Source: Myxococcus sp. RHSTA-1-4
GTDB lineage: Bacteria; Myxococcota; Myxococcia; Myxococcales; Myxococcaceae
DNA: 64,000 nucleotides
NCBI RefSeq assembly: GCF_020037125.1
Contig: NZ_JAIQDG010000038.1
Coordinates: 1-64,000 of the forward strand
Direction of reading: 5' to 3'
In this document: piece after piece, positions 44,898 to 54,455 of the stretch
Layout: each line of letters starts with the position of its first letter
How positions within the stretch are numbered: the first letter of the stretch is position 1
Notes under the pieces: model-generated
Told to the model about the DNA's origin: nothing
The model's database searches: none
Seen by the model: the letters and a program-made list of their open reading frames with translations, nothing else
Translations under genes and position numbers: made by a program

Positions 44898-46760
44898 TCA
44901 CGCCAGCAGCGACACCAGGCCAATCAACCCGACGATGAGGAAGAAGAGCGACTCGCCGGCGATGAGGCCGCCGCCAACGAGGGACATGCTGCTCATGTCC
45001 TCGGGCAGCGCCTCGCCCTGGCCGGGGCTGCCCGCGGCGTGTGACTGCTGGCCGCGCTGTGCCAGGGTGTTCCACACGGAGGTGAAGATGCCACCCGCGC
45101 CGAACCAGATGGTCACCGGGAAGGACACGAAGCCACCGAATGACGAGGCATACGGGCTGGCCAGCAGCAGGGAGTCCATCGTCCACCCCACCGCGAAGCC
45201 CAGGTGCGAGTTCTTCACGAAGCGCTGGTAGCCCGGACGGCTCAGTACGCCCTTGCGCACCACCTGGACGACGAGGCCGATGGCCAGGCCAATGAGCAGC
45301 ATCTTCACCGTGGCGTCCGACAGCGAGCCCAGCCCGCGAATCGCGCCCACCAGCTTGTACGTCATGGCGGAGCCCCACTGGCCCACGTTGGCCTTCGGGT
45401 TGTCGAGCTGGTTGATGGTGAGCGCCGGGTAGGCCGCCATGAACACGCGCGCCAGTCCCACACACAGCAGCGCGCCCATGATGACCCCGAGCACCTGGTA
45501 GCGGAACTGCGTGACGCGGTGGGTGCCCAGGCGCCAGCCGGTGGAGCGGTCCTGCTGCATGTCCACGCCCACCGAGGTGGAGACGAGGAGGATGGTGGCG
45601 CCCATCAGCCCCACCAGCGGGTTCTTCAGCCCCATCAGCGACATCAGCATCACCGAGATGACGAACGCGCTGGAGATGGGGTTCTGGTCGGTGATGCCGT
45701 AGGAGATGCCGTTGATGAGCACGAACAGCAGCGCCAGGGCGATGCCGAAGAGGAGCCACCCCGCGGGCTGACCCAGCACCAGCGTGCCCACCAGCACCGA
45801 CGCGGCGCCCCACACCACCACCCAGGCCAGCAGCCGGGGCATGTTGACCTTCTTCCAGGCCTCCTCCTCACCCGCCTCGGGGGCGTTGGCCCGGGCGCGG
45901 ATGCGCTTCGCCGCCTGTACCGCCAGCAGCGACAGGTCCACCGCCGCCGCGCCGCAAATCATGGCCAGGCCCAGCAGGAAGCCAATCTTGCGGAACGGGT
46001 CATTGGGCCCCAGCCACCCGATTTCGCGGAAGTACGGCGTCATCAGCGCGCCGATGACACCCATGACGATGGCGGGCACGGTGATGCGGCTGCCGACAAT
46101 CATGCCGGCGCCCAGCGTGGCGGCGCTCGTGCCGATGGAGGCCACGAAGGCAATCTTCTCCGTCGACCACGCCGCCACCGCGCCGAGCAGCGTGCCGCCG
46201 CCGAGCTTGGAGATGGAGGCCTTGAGCAGGCGCTTGTCCGTGAGGGCACGGAGGATGTTGGCGACCGCCAGGCCCGACGGGTAGTCGAGCTGCAGCTTGT
46301 CCACCAGCAGGGGCGTGTAGAGCATGCCCACGCCCACGGCGAACATGCCCACGCAGCCCACGAAGAGCATCAGGTGCCAGGCGGGCGGCATCTCCATGCC
46401 CAGCCACACCATGGCCTGGATGAGCACGGACATGGCGCACAGCGAGGCCACCGACGCGGCCATCGTCTGCATGTAGTTGGCGCCATGCTTGCCCTCCGCG
46501 CCGTAGCCGTACGTGACGGCGCTGCCGAGGATGCCCGCCAGCACCTGGCCACCCACGAAGAAGCCCACGCTGAAGTTCATGTACGACGCGGCGATGCCGC
46601 CCAGCGGGCCGAGGACGAGGAGCGCCACCGCGCTCAGGAGCGCGTGGTACTTCCACGTGCCCACGGCGGGCAGCCAGGCGAAGCGGGGCTGGACGAGCTC
46701 GGGGGCGGATTCACCCGGGGAGGGCGGAGTCGGGGGAAGCTGCTGGGCGGGGCGTGCCAT
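44898..46760 (-). CDS. OPT superfamily transporter
   Basis: Inner-membrane protein of 620 aa with about 14-16 predicted helices. Family features: LGGIAASYMNFSVGFFVGGQ near the first helices, LQLDYPSGLAVANILRAL, GITDQNPISSAF in the centre, and TMDSLLLASPYASSFGGFVSFPVTIWFGAG near the end. OPT proteins take up oligopeptides or metal-chelate complexes by proton symport. Bacterial members of this size have mostly unknown substrates. The start at 46760 is an ATG. It is divergent from the MBL-fold gene and sits downstream of nothing in the same direction, so it is probably monocistronic. Confidence 0.93.
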   Translation of the reverse strand: MARPAQQLPPTPPSPGESAPELVQPRFAWLPAVGTWKYHALLSAVALLVLGPLGGIAASYMNFSVGFFVGGQVLAGILGSAVTYGYGAEGKHGANYMQTMAASVASLCAMSVLIQAMVWLGMEMPPAWHLMLFVGCVGMFAVGVGMLYTPLLVDKLQLDYPSGLAVANILRALTDKRLLKASISKLGGGTLLGAVAAWSTEKIAFVASIGTSAATLGAGMIVGSRITVPAIVMGVIGALMTPYFREIGWLGPNDPFRKIGFLLGLAMICGAAAVDLSLLAVQAAKRIRARANAPEAGEEEAWKKVNMPRLLAWVVVWGAASVLVGTLVLGQPAGWLLFGIALALLFVLINGISYGITDQNPISSAFVISVMLMSLMGLKNPLVGLMGATILLVSTSVGVDMQQDRSTGWRLGTHRVTQFRYQVLGVIMGALLCVGLARVFMAAYPALTINQLDNPKANVGQWGSAMTYKLVGAIRGLGSLSDATVKMLLIGLAIGLVVQVVRKGVLSRPGYQRFVKNSHLGFAVGWTMDSLLLASPYASSFGGFVSFPVTIWFGAGGIFTSVWNTLAQRGQQSHAAGSPGQGEALPEDMSSMSLVGGGLIAGESLFFLIVGLIGLVSLLA

Positions 46761-46870
46761 GGGGGCCGAAGGGTAGCGGCGTTCGCTCCGGCTGTCTCGC
46801 GGGCGTCCTCGCCGCGCCCCATGCCTGGAAGCCCGCCGCTCACGCGGCGCGGCATGACATCATCCGCCGC

Positions 46871-48409
46871 ATGCGACTTACCCTGCACCGGGGCGTGAGC
46901 CTGGCCGTGCTCGCCTCGGCCCGGACGGAGGCCGAGCACCACGAGGACCTGGGCTGCAGCATCCAGGGCCCCACCGCGCGGCCCGTGCGCCGCGCCCACC
47001 TGCCCCTCAAGCGGCACATCGCCACCCTGGGCCGCGAAGGCGCGCTGCGCGAGGCGGACGCGCTGGTGCGCTGGCTGGAGGACACTCCCCGCTACGCCGC
47101 GCTGTGCGAGGACGGCCGGCGGCGGCGCGGCCGGCGTGTGCTGCGGCGCGACGTCCTCTTCCCGGACGCCACCCGGCACAAGCCCCGCGTGCTACACCTG
47201 CGCCAGGAGTCGCTGGGCCTGGACGTCCCCGTGCGCGCGGCCGAGTGGCCGGCGGTGGCGGACCTCTTCGCCATGCTGGCCCGGGGCGCCACCCGCGCGG
47301 AGCTGCGAGCCCTCTCCACCGTGCCCGTGGTGGCGGAGCTGCTGTCGGACCTGGGGCAGGCGGGCTGGCTCGTGCGTCACGAGGCGCCGGTGGAGGTGCC
47401 CGCGCCCGGGGCTCTTTTCGTGGGGCACAACACGGTGCTGGTGGCCGGCCGCGAGGGCCGCGTGCTGGTGGACCCGTACTTCCGGCCCCAGGGGCTGGTG
47501 GACCCGAAGGGCTACCCGCCCATGCAGCCGCGCGACGTGGGCCGGGTGGACGCGGTGGTGATTACGCACTCGCACGGAGACCACTTCCATCTGGGCTCGC
47601 TGCTGCCGCTGCCCCGTGACACGCGCATCTTCGTGCCGGTGGTGGCGCGCGAGAGCCTCTTCTCCACGGACTGCGCGCTGCGGCTGAAGCAGCTCGGCTT
47701 CACGCGCGTGGAGCCGCTGCGCTGGGGCGAGTCACGCCAGGTGGGCGACGTCACCGTGCGCGCGCTGCCCTTCCATGGCGAGCAGCCCACGGACGAGGAG
47801 GGGCCGTACCCGGACCTGTTCAACGAGGGCAACGCGTGGTGGGTGGGCGCGCCGGGGTTCTCCGCGGCCTTCTTCGCGGACTCGGGGCATGACGTGCGCG
47901 GCGACATGGAGGCGGTGTGCCGGAAGGTGCGCCGCGAGGAGGGGCCGGTGGACGTGCTCTTCTGCGGCGTGCGCGGCTTCCGGCTGGCGCCCATCTTCTT
48001 CGGTTTCACCACGCTGGATGCCTTCCTCGTCAACGTGCCGCGCGGCGCGCTGACGAAGCCCCAGCAGCTCATGGCCGGGCCGGAGGAGGCGCTGCGGTAC
48101 GGCGAGTTGCTGGGCGCGCGCTACGTGGTGCCGTGCGCGGACGGAGGCGCGCCCTGGTACTGGCGCGAGGGCATGGGGCCTCGCTACGTGGGCTACCCGG
48201 GCCAGCCGGTGAGCGGGGCGAGCCAGCTCGATGAGAATCCGGACGCGGACCCGTACCCGGAGCGGCTCGTCCAGGTGCGGCGCGCGGTGGGGCACGGGCC
48301 CCAGGCGCTGCTGCTCCGGCCGGGCGAGGCGCTGAAGTGGAAGGGGCAGCGGAAGCCGGAGGTGTTGCGCTACCCCGGCTTCATGTGGCCGTTCGGCTCC
48401 GTGGGGTGA
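46871..48409 (+). CDS. Metallo-beta-lactamase-fold hydrolase
   Basis: Protein of 512 aa. The C-terminal half is an MBL fold related to the UlaG/L-ascorbate-6-phosphate lactonase-like group: GHNTVLV then VDPYF, the metal motif THSHGDHFH near residue 238, a later His in FHGEQP, and ADSGHDV supplying the Asp ligand. The N-terminal 170 residues are helical and Arg-rich with no recognised domain. The ATG at 46871 is the first Met of the compositionally coding region. Its 3' end overlaps the convergent zinc-ribbon gene by 40 bp. Substrate unknown. Confidence 0.85.
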   Translation: MRLTLHRGVSLAVLASARTEAEHHEDLGCSIQGPTARPVRRAHLPLKRHIATLGREGALREADALVRWLEDTPRYAALCEDGRRRRGRRVLRRDVLFPDATRHKPRVLHLRQESLGLDVPVRAAEWPAVADLFAMLARGATRAELRALSTVPVVAELLSDLGQAGWLVRHEAPVEVPAPGALFVGHNTVLVAGREGRVLVDPYFRPQGLVDPKGYPPMQPRDVGRVDAVVITHSHGDHFHLGSLLPLPRDTRIFVPVVARESLFSTDCALRLKQLGFTRVEPLRWGESRQVGDVTVRALPFHGEQPTDEEGPYPDLFNEGNAWWVGAPGFSAAFFADSGHDVRGDMEAVCRKVRREEGPVDVLFCGVRGFRLAPIFFGFTTLDAFLVNVPRGALTKPQQLMAGPEEALRYGELLGARYVVPCADGGAPWYWREGMGPRYVGYPGQPVSGASQLDENPDADPYPERLVQVRRAVGHGPQALLLRPGEALKWKGQRKPEVLRYPGFMWPFGSVG

Positions 48410-49410
48410 CGCCCGGCGAGGCGCTTGCGCATCCGGACAATCTGCACGACGTAGAGCACGGCGAGGAAGGCGAGGCACAGCACGCCCACCGTCACGTAGC
48501 GGCGGATGAGGTCTCCCGCGTCCCAGCCGTGATGCTCCACGAGCTTGCTTGCGTCGCTCAGGCCCACGCCCTCGTTCTGTCCGAAGGGGATTTCACCGAA
48601 GTCCGTCCGGGCCTTCCACCACGTGTGGAAGCCATCCAGGAAGCTGGTGGCGCCGATGACGACGAAGCCCCAGCGCAGCCCGTGCTCGTGGAGGTAGCTC
48701 CCCGGGGGCGCATAGATTGTCGTCATCAGCGCGGTGCCCAGCACCATCATCAAGCCGTCCCCGCTGAAGGAGAAGAGCATCAGCTGCGTCGGCCTGGACA
48801 GGAACAGCGTCCCCACGAGCTGCAGGAAGAGAAGCCCTCCGCCCGCGGCCACCTGCCCCCAGCGGCGGTGCTTCCAGCTTCGCCGGGTCCACACCCCGAG
48901 CCCCGCGGCGACCGCCGCCGCGAGCAGGTACGACTGGCCGAAGATGGGCGTCTTCCACAGCGTGGGGAACGCGACGTAGCCACACAGCCAGGCGCTGACG
49001 GCATGGCCTATCTCGTGGAGTGGCATGGTGAAGAGGCGCACCACGAACCCCATGGGTCCCGAGACGGCCCAGTAGGACACCAGCAGCGTCACCGGCAGCA
49101 CGAAGGTGTACAGCCTCAGCTCGTAGGCCATCTCCTCCGCGGCGGCGTCGAGGTCCGGCGTCCGCTCGGGGAGCACGTCCGAGCGCAGCTCCGCGGGCGG
49201 TACGAGCCAGGCGGGGTCGATGAGGGGCGGCTCCTCTGGCGCCTCCGGTTGCGGCGCCACCTCGGCGGGCGGCGGCGAGGCCTGCCGCGAGGCCCGCCGG
49301 GCGGCCAGGGCATCCGCCTTGGCATAGATGACGCCGCACTGGGGACACTCCGGCCGCAGGATGCGCGGCGCGGAACAGCGAGGGCAGGTCGGGACGGAGG
49401 AGGGCTCCAC
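48370..49410 (-). CDS. Zinc-ribbon polytopic membrane protein with HExxH motif
   Basis: Protein of 346 aa starting with GTG. Residues 8-28 form a CxxC...CxxC zinc ribbon (CPRCSAPRILRPECPQC). A Pro/Glu-rich linker follows, then about six membrane helices. The first loop carries MPLHEIGHAVSAWLCGY, an HExxH zinc site placed in a membrane helix as in site-2/M50-type intramembrane metalloproteases. A downstream Asp ligand motif (NxxPxxxxDG) is not obvious, so proteolytic activity is uncertain. Its last 13 codons overlap the end of the convergent MBL gene. Confidence 0.8.
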   Translation of the reverse strand: MEPSSVPTCPRCSAPRILRPECPQCGVIYAKADALAARRASRQASPPPAEVAPQPEAPEEPPLIDPAWLVPPAELRSDVLPERTPDLDAAAEEMAYELRLYTFVLPVTLLVSYWAVSGPMGFVVRLFTMPLHEIGHAVSAWLCGYVAFPTLWKTPIFGQSYLLAAAVAAGLGVWTRRSWKHRRWGQVAAGGGLLFLQLVGTLFLSRPTQLMLFSFSGDGLMMVLGTALMTTIYAPPGSYLHEHGLRWGFVVIGATSFLDGFHTWWKARTDFGEIPFGQNEGVGLSDASKLVEHHGWDAGDLIRRYVTVGVLCLAFLAVLYVVQIVRMRKRLAGRHPTEPNGHMKPG

Positions 49411-49514
49411 GGTGCCCTCAGCCTACCGGCCCCTGTCCACCCGAGGGAACCCGCGCCCCCGCCGCGCCGGTGGGTGCTTGACGGCGGGGCGCGGCTCGCC
49501 CATGAGCCAGGGCC

Positions 49515-50333
49515 ATGTCGTCGCTGGATACGAAGACACGCGGGCGGACCTCGCGTGGCCGCCTGCGAGCGCTCGATGCGTACCTGTGCCGCTTCGAGCC
49601 CGAGCTGCTCTCCCGCCGCGACGGCCCCTGGGCCCGCGCCGTCTTCGTCGACGTGGGCTTCGGCGAGCACCCCTGGACGACGCTGGAGAGCGCCGAGGCC
49701 TTCCGGGCCCTCCAGCCGGAGATGACCGTCATCGGCGTGGAGCTGGACGCGGAGCGCGCCCGGGCCGCCGGGGCCCACGCCGACGCCCGCACGCACTTCC
49801 GGCAGGGAGGCTTCGAGCTGCCGCTCCTCGAGGACGAGCCCGCCCGCCTCGTGCGCGCCATGAACCTGCTCCGGCAGGGGCCGCCCGAGCGCGTCCCCGA
49901 GGTGCACCGGACGCTGGGCCGCTACCTGCTGCCATCCGGCCTGCTCGTGGAGGGCAGCTCGGATGCCACGGGCGCCATCCTCACCGCGCACCTGCTGCGT
50001 CGCCGGCCGGAAGACGCGGAGCCGTCCCTCACCCGCGAGGCCCTGCTCTTCCACACCGACTTCAGCCACGGCTTCGCGCCGCTGCTGTTCCGCGACTGGC
50101 TCCCCAGGGACCTCCGCCGCCGGGTGCGCCCCGGAGAGCCCATCCACGCCTTCTTCTCCGAGTGGGCCGCCGCCTGGGAAGAGGCCCGGGCCGCGGGCCA
50201 CACCGCGCCGCCCGAGGCCTTTCGCGAGGCCGCCCTCCGCCTGGCCGCCCGCACCGGTGCCGTGGAGACCGACGCGTGGCTCCTCTCCGGTGGCTACCTC
50301 GTCTGGAGGCCTGGCGGGGGTATCAGCCCCTGA
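49515..50333 (+). CDS. SAM-dependent methyltransferase-like protein
   Basis: Protein of 272 aa. The N-terminal part has a degenerate Rossmann methyltransferase pattern: AVFVDVGFGEHPWTTL as motif I with a GFGE loop, then TVIGVELDAERARAA with the acidic end of the second strand, and LLEDEPARLVRAMNLLRQ. The C-terminal third (RDWLPRDLRRRV, HAFFSEW) is unknown. It may be an active methyltransferase or a catalytically altered relative. The ATG at 49515 follows a GCCAGGG segment. The 280 bp between it and the ATP-grasp gene hold only a weaker-biased extension of that gene's frame. Confidence 0.7.
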   Translation: MSSLDTKTRGRTSRGRLRALDAYLCRFEPELLSRRDGPWARAVFVDVGFGEHPWTTLESAEAFRALQPEMTVIGVELDAERARAAGAHADARTHFRQGGFELPLLEDEPARLVRAMNLLRQGPPERVPEVHRTLGRYLLPSGLLVEGSSDATGAILTAHLLRRRPEDAEPSLTREALLFHTDFSHGFAPLLFRDWLPRDLRRRVRPGEPIHAFFSEWAAAWEEARAAGHTAPPEAFREAALRLAARTGAVETDAWLLSGGYLVWRPGGGISP

Positions 50334-50613
50334 TGGGTCTTAGAAGTCCCGGTGTCTCCCAGGGTGCGAGAAGATGAGTGGAGGGGAGGGGGAGAAGAAA
50401 AGTGGGTCCCAGGCGACTATTCTGCGTCGGCCGAGCTCCGGGGCTTGCCATGGGTGGGCCCACCAGAGCAGGAAAGCACGCACCACACCCATGAAACGGC
50501 ATCTCGACACCCTCTCCACCGCCGGGCTCGACGCAGGTACCGCCGCGCCGAAGCACTCGCGCCAGGAGGGGACGTCCGGAGTGCCGGAATCACCCAGGGA
50601 GACAGAGGACGCC

Positions 50614-51912
50614 ATGGTGGAGCAGGCACCCCGGGCACGCGTGGAGGGCCGGCCGTCGGTGCTGCTCTTCTCGGCGGGCTTCTACGGCACGCTCGCCGCC
50701 GCGCGCTGCTTCGGGCGCAACGGCATCGACGTCACGGTGGCGGACCCCACGAAGCTGGGCCCCGCGAGCTGGTCCCGGTTCGTGGGCCGCCGCGTCCAGT
50801 GCCCGCCCGAGTCCCGCGCCGAGGAGTTCATGGAGTGGCTGCTCGACTTCGGCCGGCGCGAGCCGCTCCAGCACGTGCTCTACCCGACGAGCGACGAGCT
50901 GGCCTGGCTGGTGTCCGTCCACGGCGAGGCGCTGTCGGAGTTCTTCCACCTCTACGACCCGGGCGTGGACGCCGTCTACGGCCTGCTCAACAAGCGCAAG
51001 CTCTTCGAGGTGGGCCAGGAGGTGGGGCTGCGGCTGCCGCGCACCTGGTTCCCCGAGTCCGAGGCGGACCTGTCCGCGGTGGCGAAGGAGGCGCGCTTCC
51101 CCGTCCTCATCAAGCCCACCACCCAGATTCTCTACTCCACCCACGTCAAGGGCCACCCCGTCTCCGAGCCCGCGCAGCTCGCGGAGGAGTACCGCGCCTT
51201 CTCGCGCGACGGGTACGCGGACATGCTGGTGCGGTTCGACCCGGCGGTGGCCCGCCCCATGGTGCAGGAGTTCCACCCGGAGGCGGCGCAGGGCATCTAC
51301 AGCCTGTCCGGCTTCGTGGACGAGACGGGCGAGGTGTTCGAGGTGCGCGGCGCCATGAAGGTGCTGCAGCGCCCCCGGCGCCTGGGCGTGGGCGTGTGCT
51401 TCGAGTCCGCCCCCGTGCGCGCCGACCTGGCCGAGGGCCTCCGGCGCCTGTGCGCGCGCCTCGGCTACCACGGCGTCTTCGAGGTGGAGTTCATCCAGAC
51501 GAAGGACGACTTCCTCCTCATCGACTTCAACCCCCGCTACTACGGGCAGATGGGCTTCGACATCGCCCGGGGCCTGCCGCTGCCGCTGCTGGCGTACCAC
51601 GCGGCGCTGGGCGACCGGGACGCGCTGCTGCGCGAGGTGCGGGCGGCGCGCGAGTGGAAGGGGCGGGGCGAGGCGTTCTGCAACCGCATCGCCCTGGAGA
51701 TGCTGCTCAACCTCCAGCGGCTGTCCGGCGCGCTCCCTGTGGACGAGGCGCGCCAGTGGCGGCGCTGGGTGGAGGAGCACCGCGGCATCCTCGTGGACCC
51801 GCTCATCGACTCGGATGACCTGATGCCCACCGCGGTGGAGGTGGCGCAGATTCTCTACGGCTCCGCGCGCCACCCCCGCGCCTTCCTGCGCTCCATCGTG
51901 TTCAACCGCTGA
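50614..51912 (+). CDS. ATP-grasp carboxylate ligase
   Basis: Protein of 432 aa. It opens with a pre-ATP-grasp Rossmann-like domain (SVLLFSAGFYGTLAAARCF, VTVADPTK), then the ATP-grasp fold: LLNKRKLFEVGQEVGLRLPRTW, FPVLIKPT for the ATP-contacting Lys, and FEVEFIQTKDDFLLIDFNPRYYGQ with the metal-binding Glu and Asn. Such enzymes join a carboxylate to an amine or thiol through an acyl-phosphate. The ATG at 50614 was preferred for its purine-rich GGGAGACAGAGGA upstream; the frame is open back to an ATG at 50491, but those codons have weaker G/C third positions. It converges on the decarboxylase gene with a 13-bp gap. Confidence 0.85.
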   Translation: MVEQAPRARVEGRPSVLLFSAGFYGTLAAARCFGRNGIDVTVADPTKLGPASWSRFVGRRVQCPPESRAEEFMEWLLDFGRREPLQHVLYPTSDELAWLVSVHGEALSEFFHLYDPGVDAVYGLLNKRKLFEVGQEVGLRLPRTWFPESEADLSAVAKEARFPVLIKPTTQILYSTHVKGHPVSEPAQLAEEYRAFSRDGYADMLVRFDPAVARPMVQEFHPEAAQGIYSLSGFVDETGEVFEVRGAMKVLQRPRRLGVGVCFESAPVRADLAEGLRRLCARLGYHGVFEVEFIQTKDDFLLIDFNPRYYGQMGFDIARGLPLPLLAYHAALGDRDALLREVRAAREWKGRGEAFCNRIALEMLLNLQRLSGALPVDEARQWRRWVEEHRGILVDPLIDSDDLMPTAVEVAQILYGSARHPRAFLRSIVFNR

Positions 51913-51925
51913 CCGGGCCCCGGGC

Positions 51926-53380
51926 TCAGGCGGCCTCGGGCTTCGGGGCCGCTCCACTGGCGGGCGGCGCGTCGAAGGCCACCAGGTCGTCGAAGGTCTC
52001 CGCGCGGCGCAACAGCTGCTCCTTTCCGCCGTCCAGCGCGACGATGGCCGGCTGCGGATAGGAGAAGGACGTGGCGAAGGGCACGAAGTACGCCCCCGCG
52101 TCCATGATGGCCAGCGTGTCCCCCACGCTCAGCGCGGGCAGCCGCTTCGCGTGGTAGAGCGTGTCGCCCGGCGTGCAGATGGGGCCCACCACCGTGTACA
52201 CCTGCTCCTCGGGCGCGTCCGGCCGGTCCACGTGGAAGAGCTGGTGGTACTCGTTGCGCACGCACTCCGCATGGTTGATGCCGGCGTCGAGCACCGCGTA
52301 GGTGCGGTCCTCCGCCGCCTTGAGTGCGTGGACGCGGCCCAGGAGCAGCTGCGTGTCGCCCGTCATGGCGCGGCCCGGCTCCAGGAAGATGCGCGGGCGC
52401 TGGCGGCCCCGGCGCGCGTAGTGCGACTCCACCATCTCCACCACCAGCGCCACGTAGCGCTCGATGGAGAGCGACGCCGCCGGGTCCGGCGCCGACACGT
52501 CCCGGAAGAAGGTGAGGTTGAGCCGCCAGTCCCGCTCGGCGATGTGCTCCACCGTGGGCGTGCACAGGCTGCCGCCCAAATCGAGCACCTCCAAATCCAG
52601 CCCCAGCTCCTGGTGCAGCGTGTCCGTGAAGGCGAGCACCGCCTCCACGAAGCCGGTGAGGTCTCCCTCGGTGCGGATGGTTTCGCCGCGGTGGGCGTGC
52701 AGGCCCACCACGTCCAGGTGCTGGGAGTCGCGCGCCTGCTGGTAGGCCCGCAGCGCGGCGCCCCCGGCGATGGGCGTGCCGAACTGCGCGGACCAACCAC
52801 TGTTGGTGCTCACCCGCACCGCCACGCGCGGGCGGCGGCCCACCTCGGCGGCCAGCCGCGAGAAGACGGCCAGCTCCTCGGCGTGGTTGGCGGCGAGCAG
52901 CTGGATGCCGCGGGAGATGGCCTCGCGCACGGAGGCCTCGGACTTCACCGGGCCGTTGTAGACGATGCGCTCCGGGGCCACGCCCAGCTTCAGCGCCAGC
53001 CACATCTCATAGGCGGAGATGACCTCCGCGCCCACGCCCAGGCCGTGCAGGTACGACAGCACGCCCGGCACCGGGTTCGTCTTGTACGAGTAATAGACTT
53101 CGCAGCCGCCCGCGCGGCCCGGAGGCACCGCGAGGAAGCGCTCCGCGTTGCGGCGCAGCGCGGCCAGCTGCACCACGTGCAGCGGCGAGCCGTACCGGGC
53201 CACCAGGTCCTTGAGCGGCACGCCCTCCAGGCACAGACCCTGGCCGGCACGGTGCTCCAGCCCCCAGTGCGAGGCGGGAATGGACGTGCGGGCGGGCGCC
53301 ATGGCCCGCTGGAGCACCGGGCGCAGCGTCTCCTTCACCTGGCGCTTCGCGGTGCCGACGAGGCGGCTCTTCAGGCTCAC
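51926..53380 (-). CDS. Type III (alanine-racemase-fold) PLP-dependent decarboxylase
   Basis: Protein of 484 aa related to diaminopimelate/ornithine-type decarboxylases. Seen: YYSYKTNPVPGVL with the PLP Lys, GLHAHRGETI, VLDLGGSLCTP for the phosphate-binding Gly loop, FLEPGRAMTGD, and GPICTPGDTLY with the Cys of the second active-site loop. The likely reaction is decarboxylation of an amino acid or of a carrier- or peptide-linked residue; the substrate is not assignable. It starts with GTG at 53380 inside a GTGA overlap with the stop of the glycosyltransferase gene, so the two are translationally coupled. An ATP-grasp/PLP-decarboxylase pairing also occurs in butirosin biosynthesis (BtrJ/BtrK). 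Confidence 0.88.
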   Translation of the reverse strand: MSLKSRLVGTAKRQVKETLRPVLQRAMAPARTSIPASHWGLEHRAGQGLCLEGVPLKDLVARYGSPLHVVQLAALRRNAERFLAVPPGRAGGCEVYYSYKTNPVPGVLSYLHGLGVGAEVISAYEMWLALKLGVAPERIVYNGPVKSEASVREAISRGIQLLAANHAEELAVFSRLAAEVGRRPRVAVRVSTNSGWSAQFGTPIAGGAALRAYQQARDSQHLDVVGLHAHRGETIRTEGDLTGFVEAVLAFTDTLHQELGLDLEVLDLGGSLCTPTVEHIAERDWRLNLTFFRDVSAPDPAASLSIERYVALVVEMVESHYARRGRQRPRIFLEPGRAMTGDTQLLLGRVHALKAAEDRTYAVLDAGINHAECVRNEYHQLFHVDRPDAPEEQVYTVVGPICTPGDTLYHAKRLPALSVGDTLAIMDAGAYFVPFATSFSYPQPAIVALDGGKEQLLRRAETFDDLVAFDAPPASGAAPKPEAA

Positions 53381-54228
53381 GAGGTCCGTCCCTGGTTCGG
53401 CAGCCGGAGCGGCAGCTTCCTGGCCACGTCGAAGGGCAGCACGCGCATCAGCATCTGCAAGGCGCGGTACTCCAGCATGCCGTTCGTCTTCCGGTACTTG
53501 CCGTGAATCATCTCGTTGGACTGCACCACCAGCGTGCCGTCCTTGCCCAGGTTGTGCATCAGCGACGGGCGGCCCGTGCGGTAGTGGAGGATGGGGCGGT
53601 CCACGTACACGTGCCCGAAGGCGCGGATGGCGCGCAGGTAGAAGTCCACGTCCTCGTAGACGGGGATGCTGGCGTCGAAGCCACCCAGCGGCGCGAAGTG
53701 CTCGCGGCGCACCATGCACGCCGAATTCACATACAGCGTGCCGCGGAAGAGGATGTGCGCCACCGTCCACGCGCTGTTGGGCGTGCTGGCGCCCACCTTC
53801 GCCGCCCACTGGAAGTACTCGCTCTTGTCCTTCAGCCAGTCCGCGTCGTCGCCGAAGGGCACCACCCAGCCCACCGCCACGCCGGCGTCCGGGCGCGCGT
53901 CCAGCGCGCTCACCATGCCGTGCAGCGCGCCCTCGGCGAGCATGTCGTCGTCGTCCAGGAAGTGCAGGTAGCGGCCCTTCGCCAGCGTCGCTCCGTAGTT
54001 GCGCACCACCGCCGGGCGGCCCTTGGAGGGCGGGTCGTTCACCAGGTAGCGCACCCGCGCGTCACCGATTCCCTCCACCGCCGCGCGCGCAGTGCCCTCG
54101 GGAGTGTCATCCAGGACGATGACTTCGACATTCACCCCCTCCTGCCGCAGCACGGAGCGGATGGCCTCCACCACTTCCTTCTCTCGCTTGTGGGTGGGCA
54201 TCACCACCGAGACGTCAATCGCGGACAT
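53377..54228 (-). CDS. Family 2 glycosyltransferase
   Basis: Protein of 283 aa with a GT-A fold: DVSVVMPTHKREKEVVEAIRS at the N-terminus, VIVLDDTPEGT, GRYLHFLDDDDML with the DxD metal site, then FDASIPVYEDVDFYLRAIR with the ED catalytic-base region. It transfers a sugar from a nucleotide sugar in the cytosol. The start at 54228 is the ATG matching the family N-terminus; no clear Shine-Dalgarno. Its stop overlaps the decarboxylase start. An 80-aa peptide gene lies 227 bp upstream in the same direction. Confidence 0.92.
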   Translation of the reverse strand: MSAIDVSVVMPTHKREKEVVEAIRSVLRQEGVNVEVIVLDDTPEGTARAAVEGIGDARVRYLVNDPPSKGRPAVVRNYGATLAKGRYLHFLDDDDMLAEGALHGMVSALDARPDAGVAVGWVVPFGDDADWLKDKSEYFQWAAKVGASTPNSAWTVAHILFRGTLYVNSACMVRREHFAPLGGFDASIPVYEDVDFYLRAIRAFGHVYVDRPILHYRTGRPSLMHNLGKDGTLVVQSNEMIHGKYRKTNGMLEYRALQMLMRVLPFDVARKLPLRLPNQGRTS

Positions 54229-54455
54229 GCCGCGACTTATACGCGGTGGCGCCCACGGCCGGGAAGACGCCTGCCCATGTGGGGTACGCGCGTGCCTGCA
54301 TGCTCCAAGCACCGTCGCTGCCCGGCTGCCTGGCTGCTCGGTCTCTGAGAATCCTGATGCCATGCAGACACACGCGCAGGAGTTGCGTGGGCACGGCAAG
54401 GCGTGCGTCTCCCGGCACGCGCCGCCGTTCGCCGGGGACGCGGCGGAAGGGCCGC

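Noticed and set aside
50491..50613. N-terminal extension of the ATP-grasp protein
   Set aside because: In-frame but with weaker third-position bias, low-complexity product and no well-placed ribosome binding site; start at 50614 preferred.
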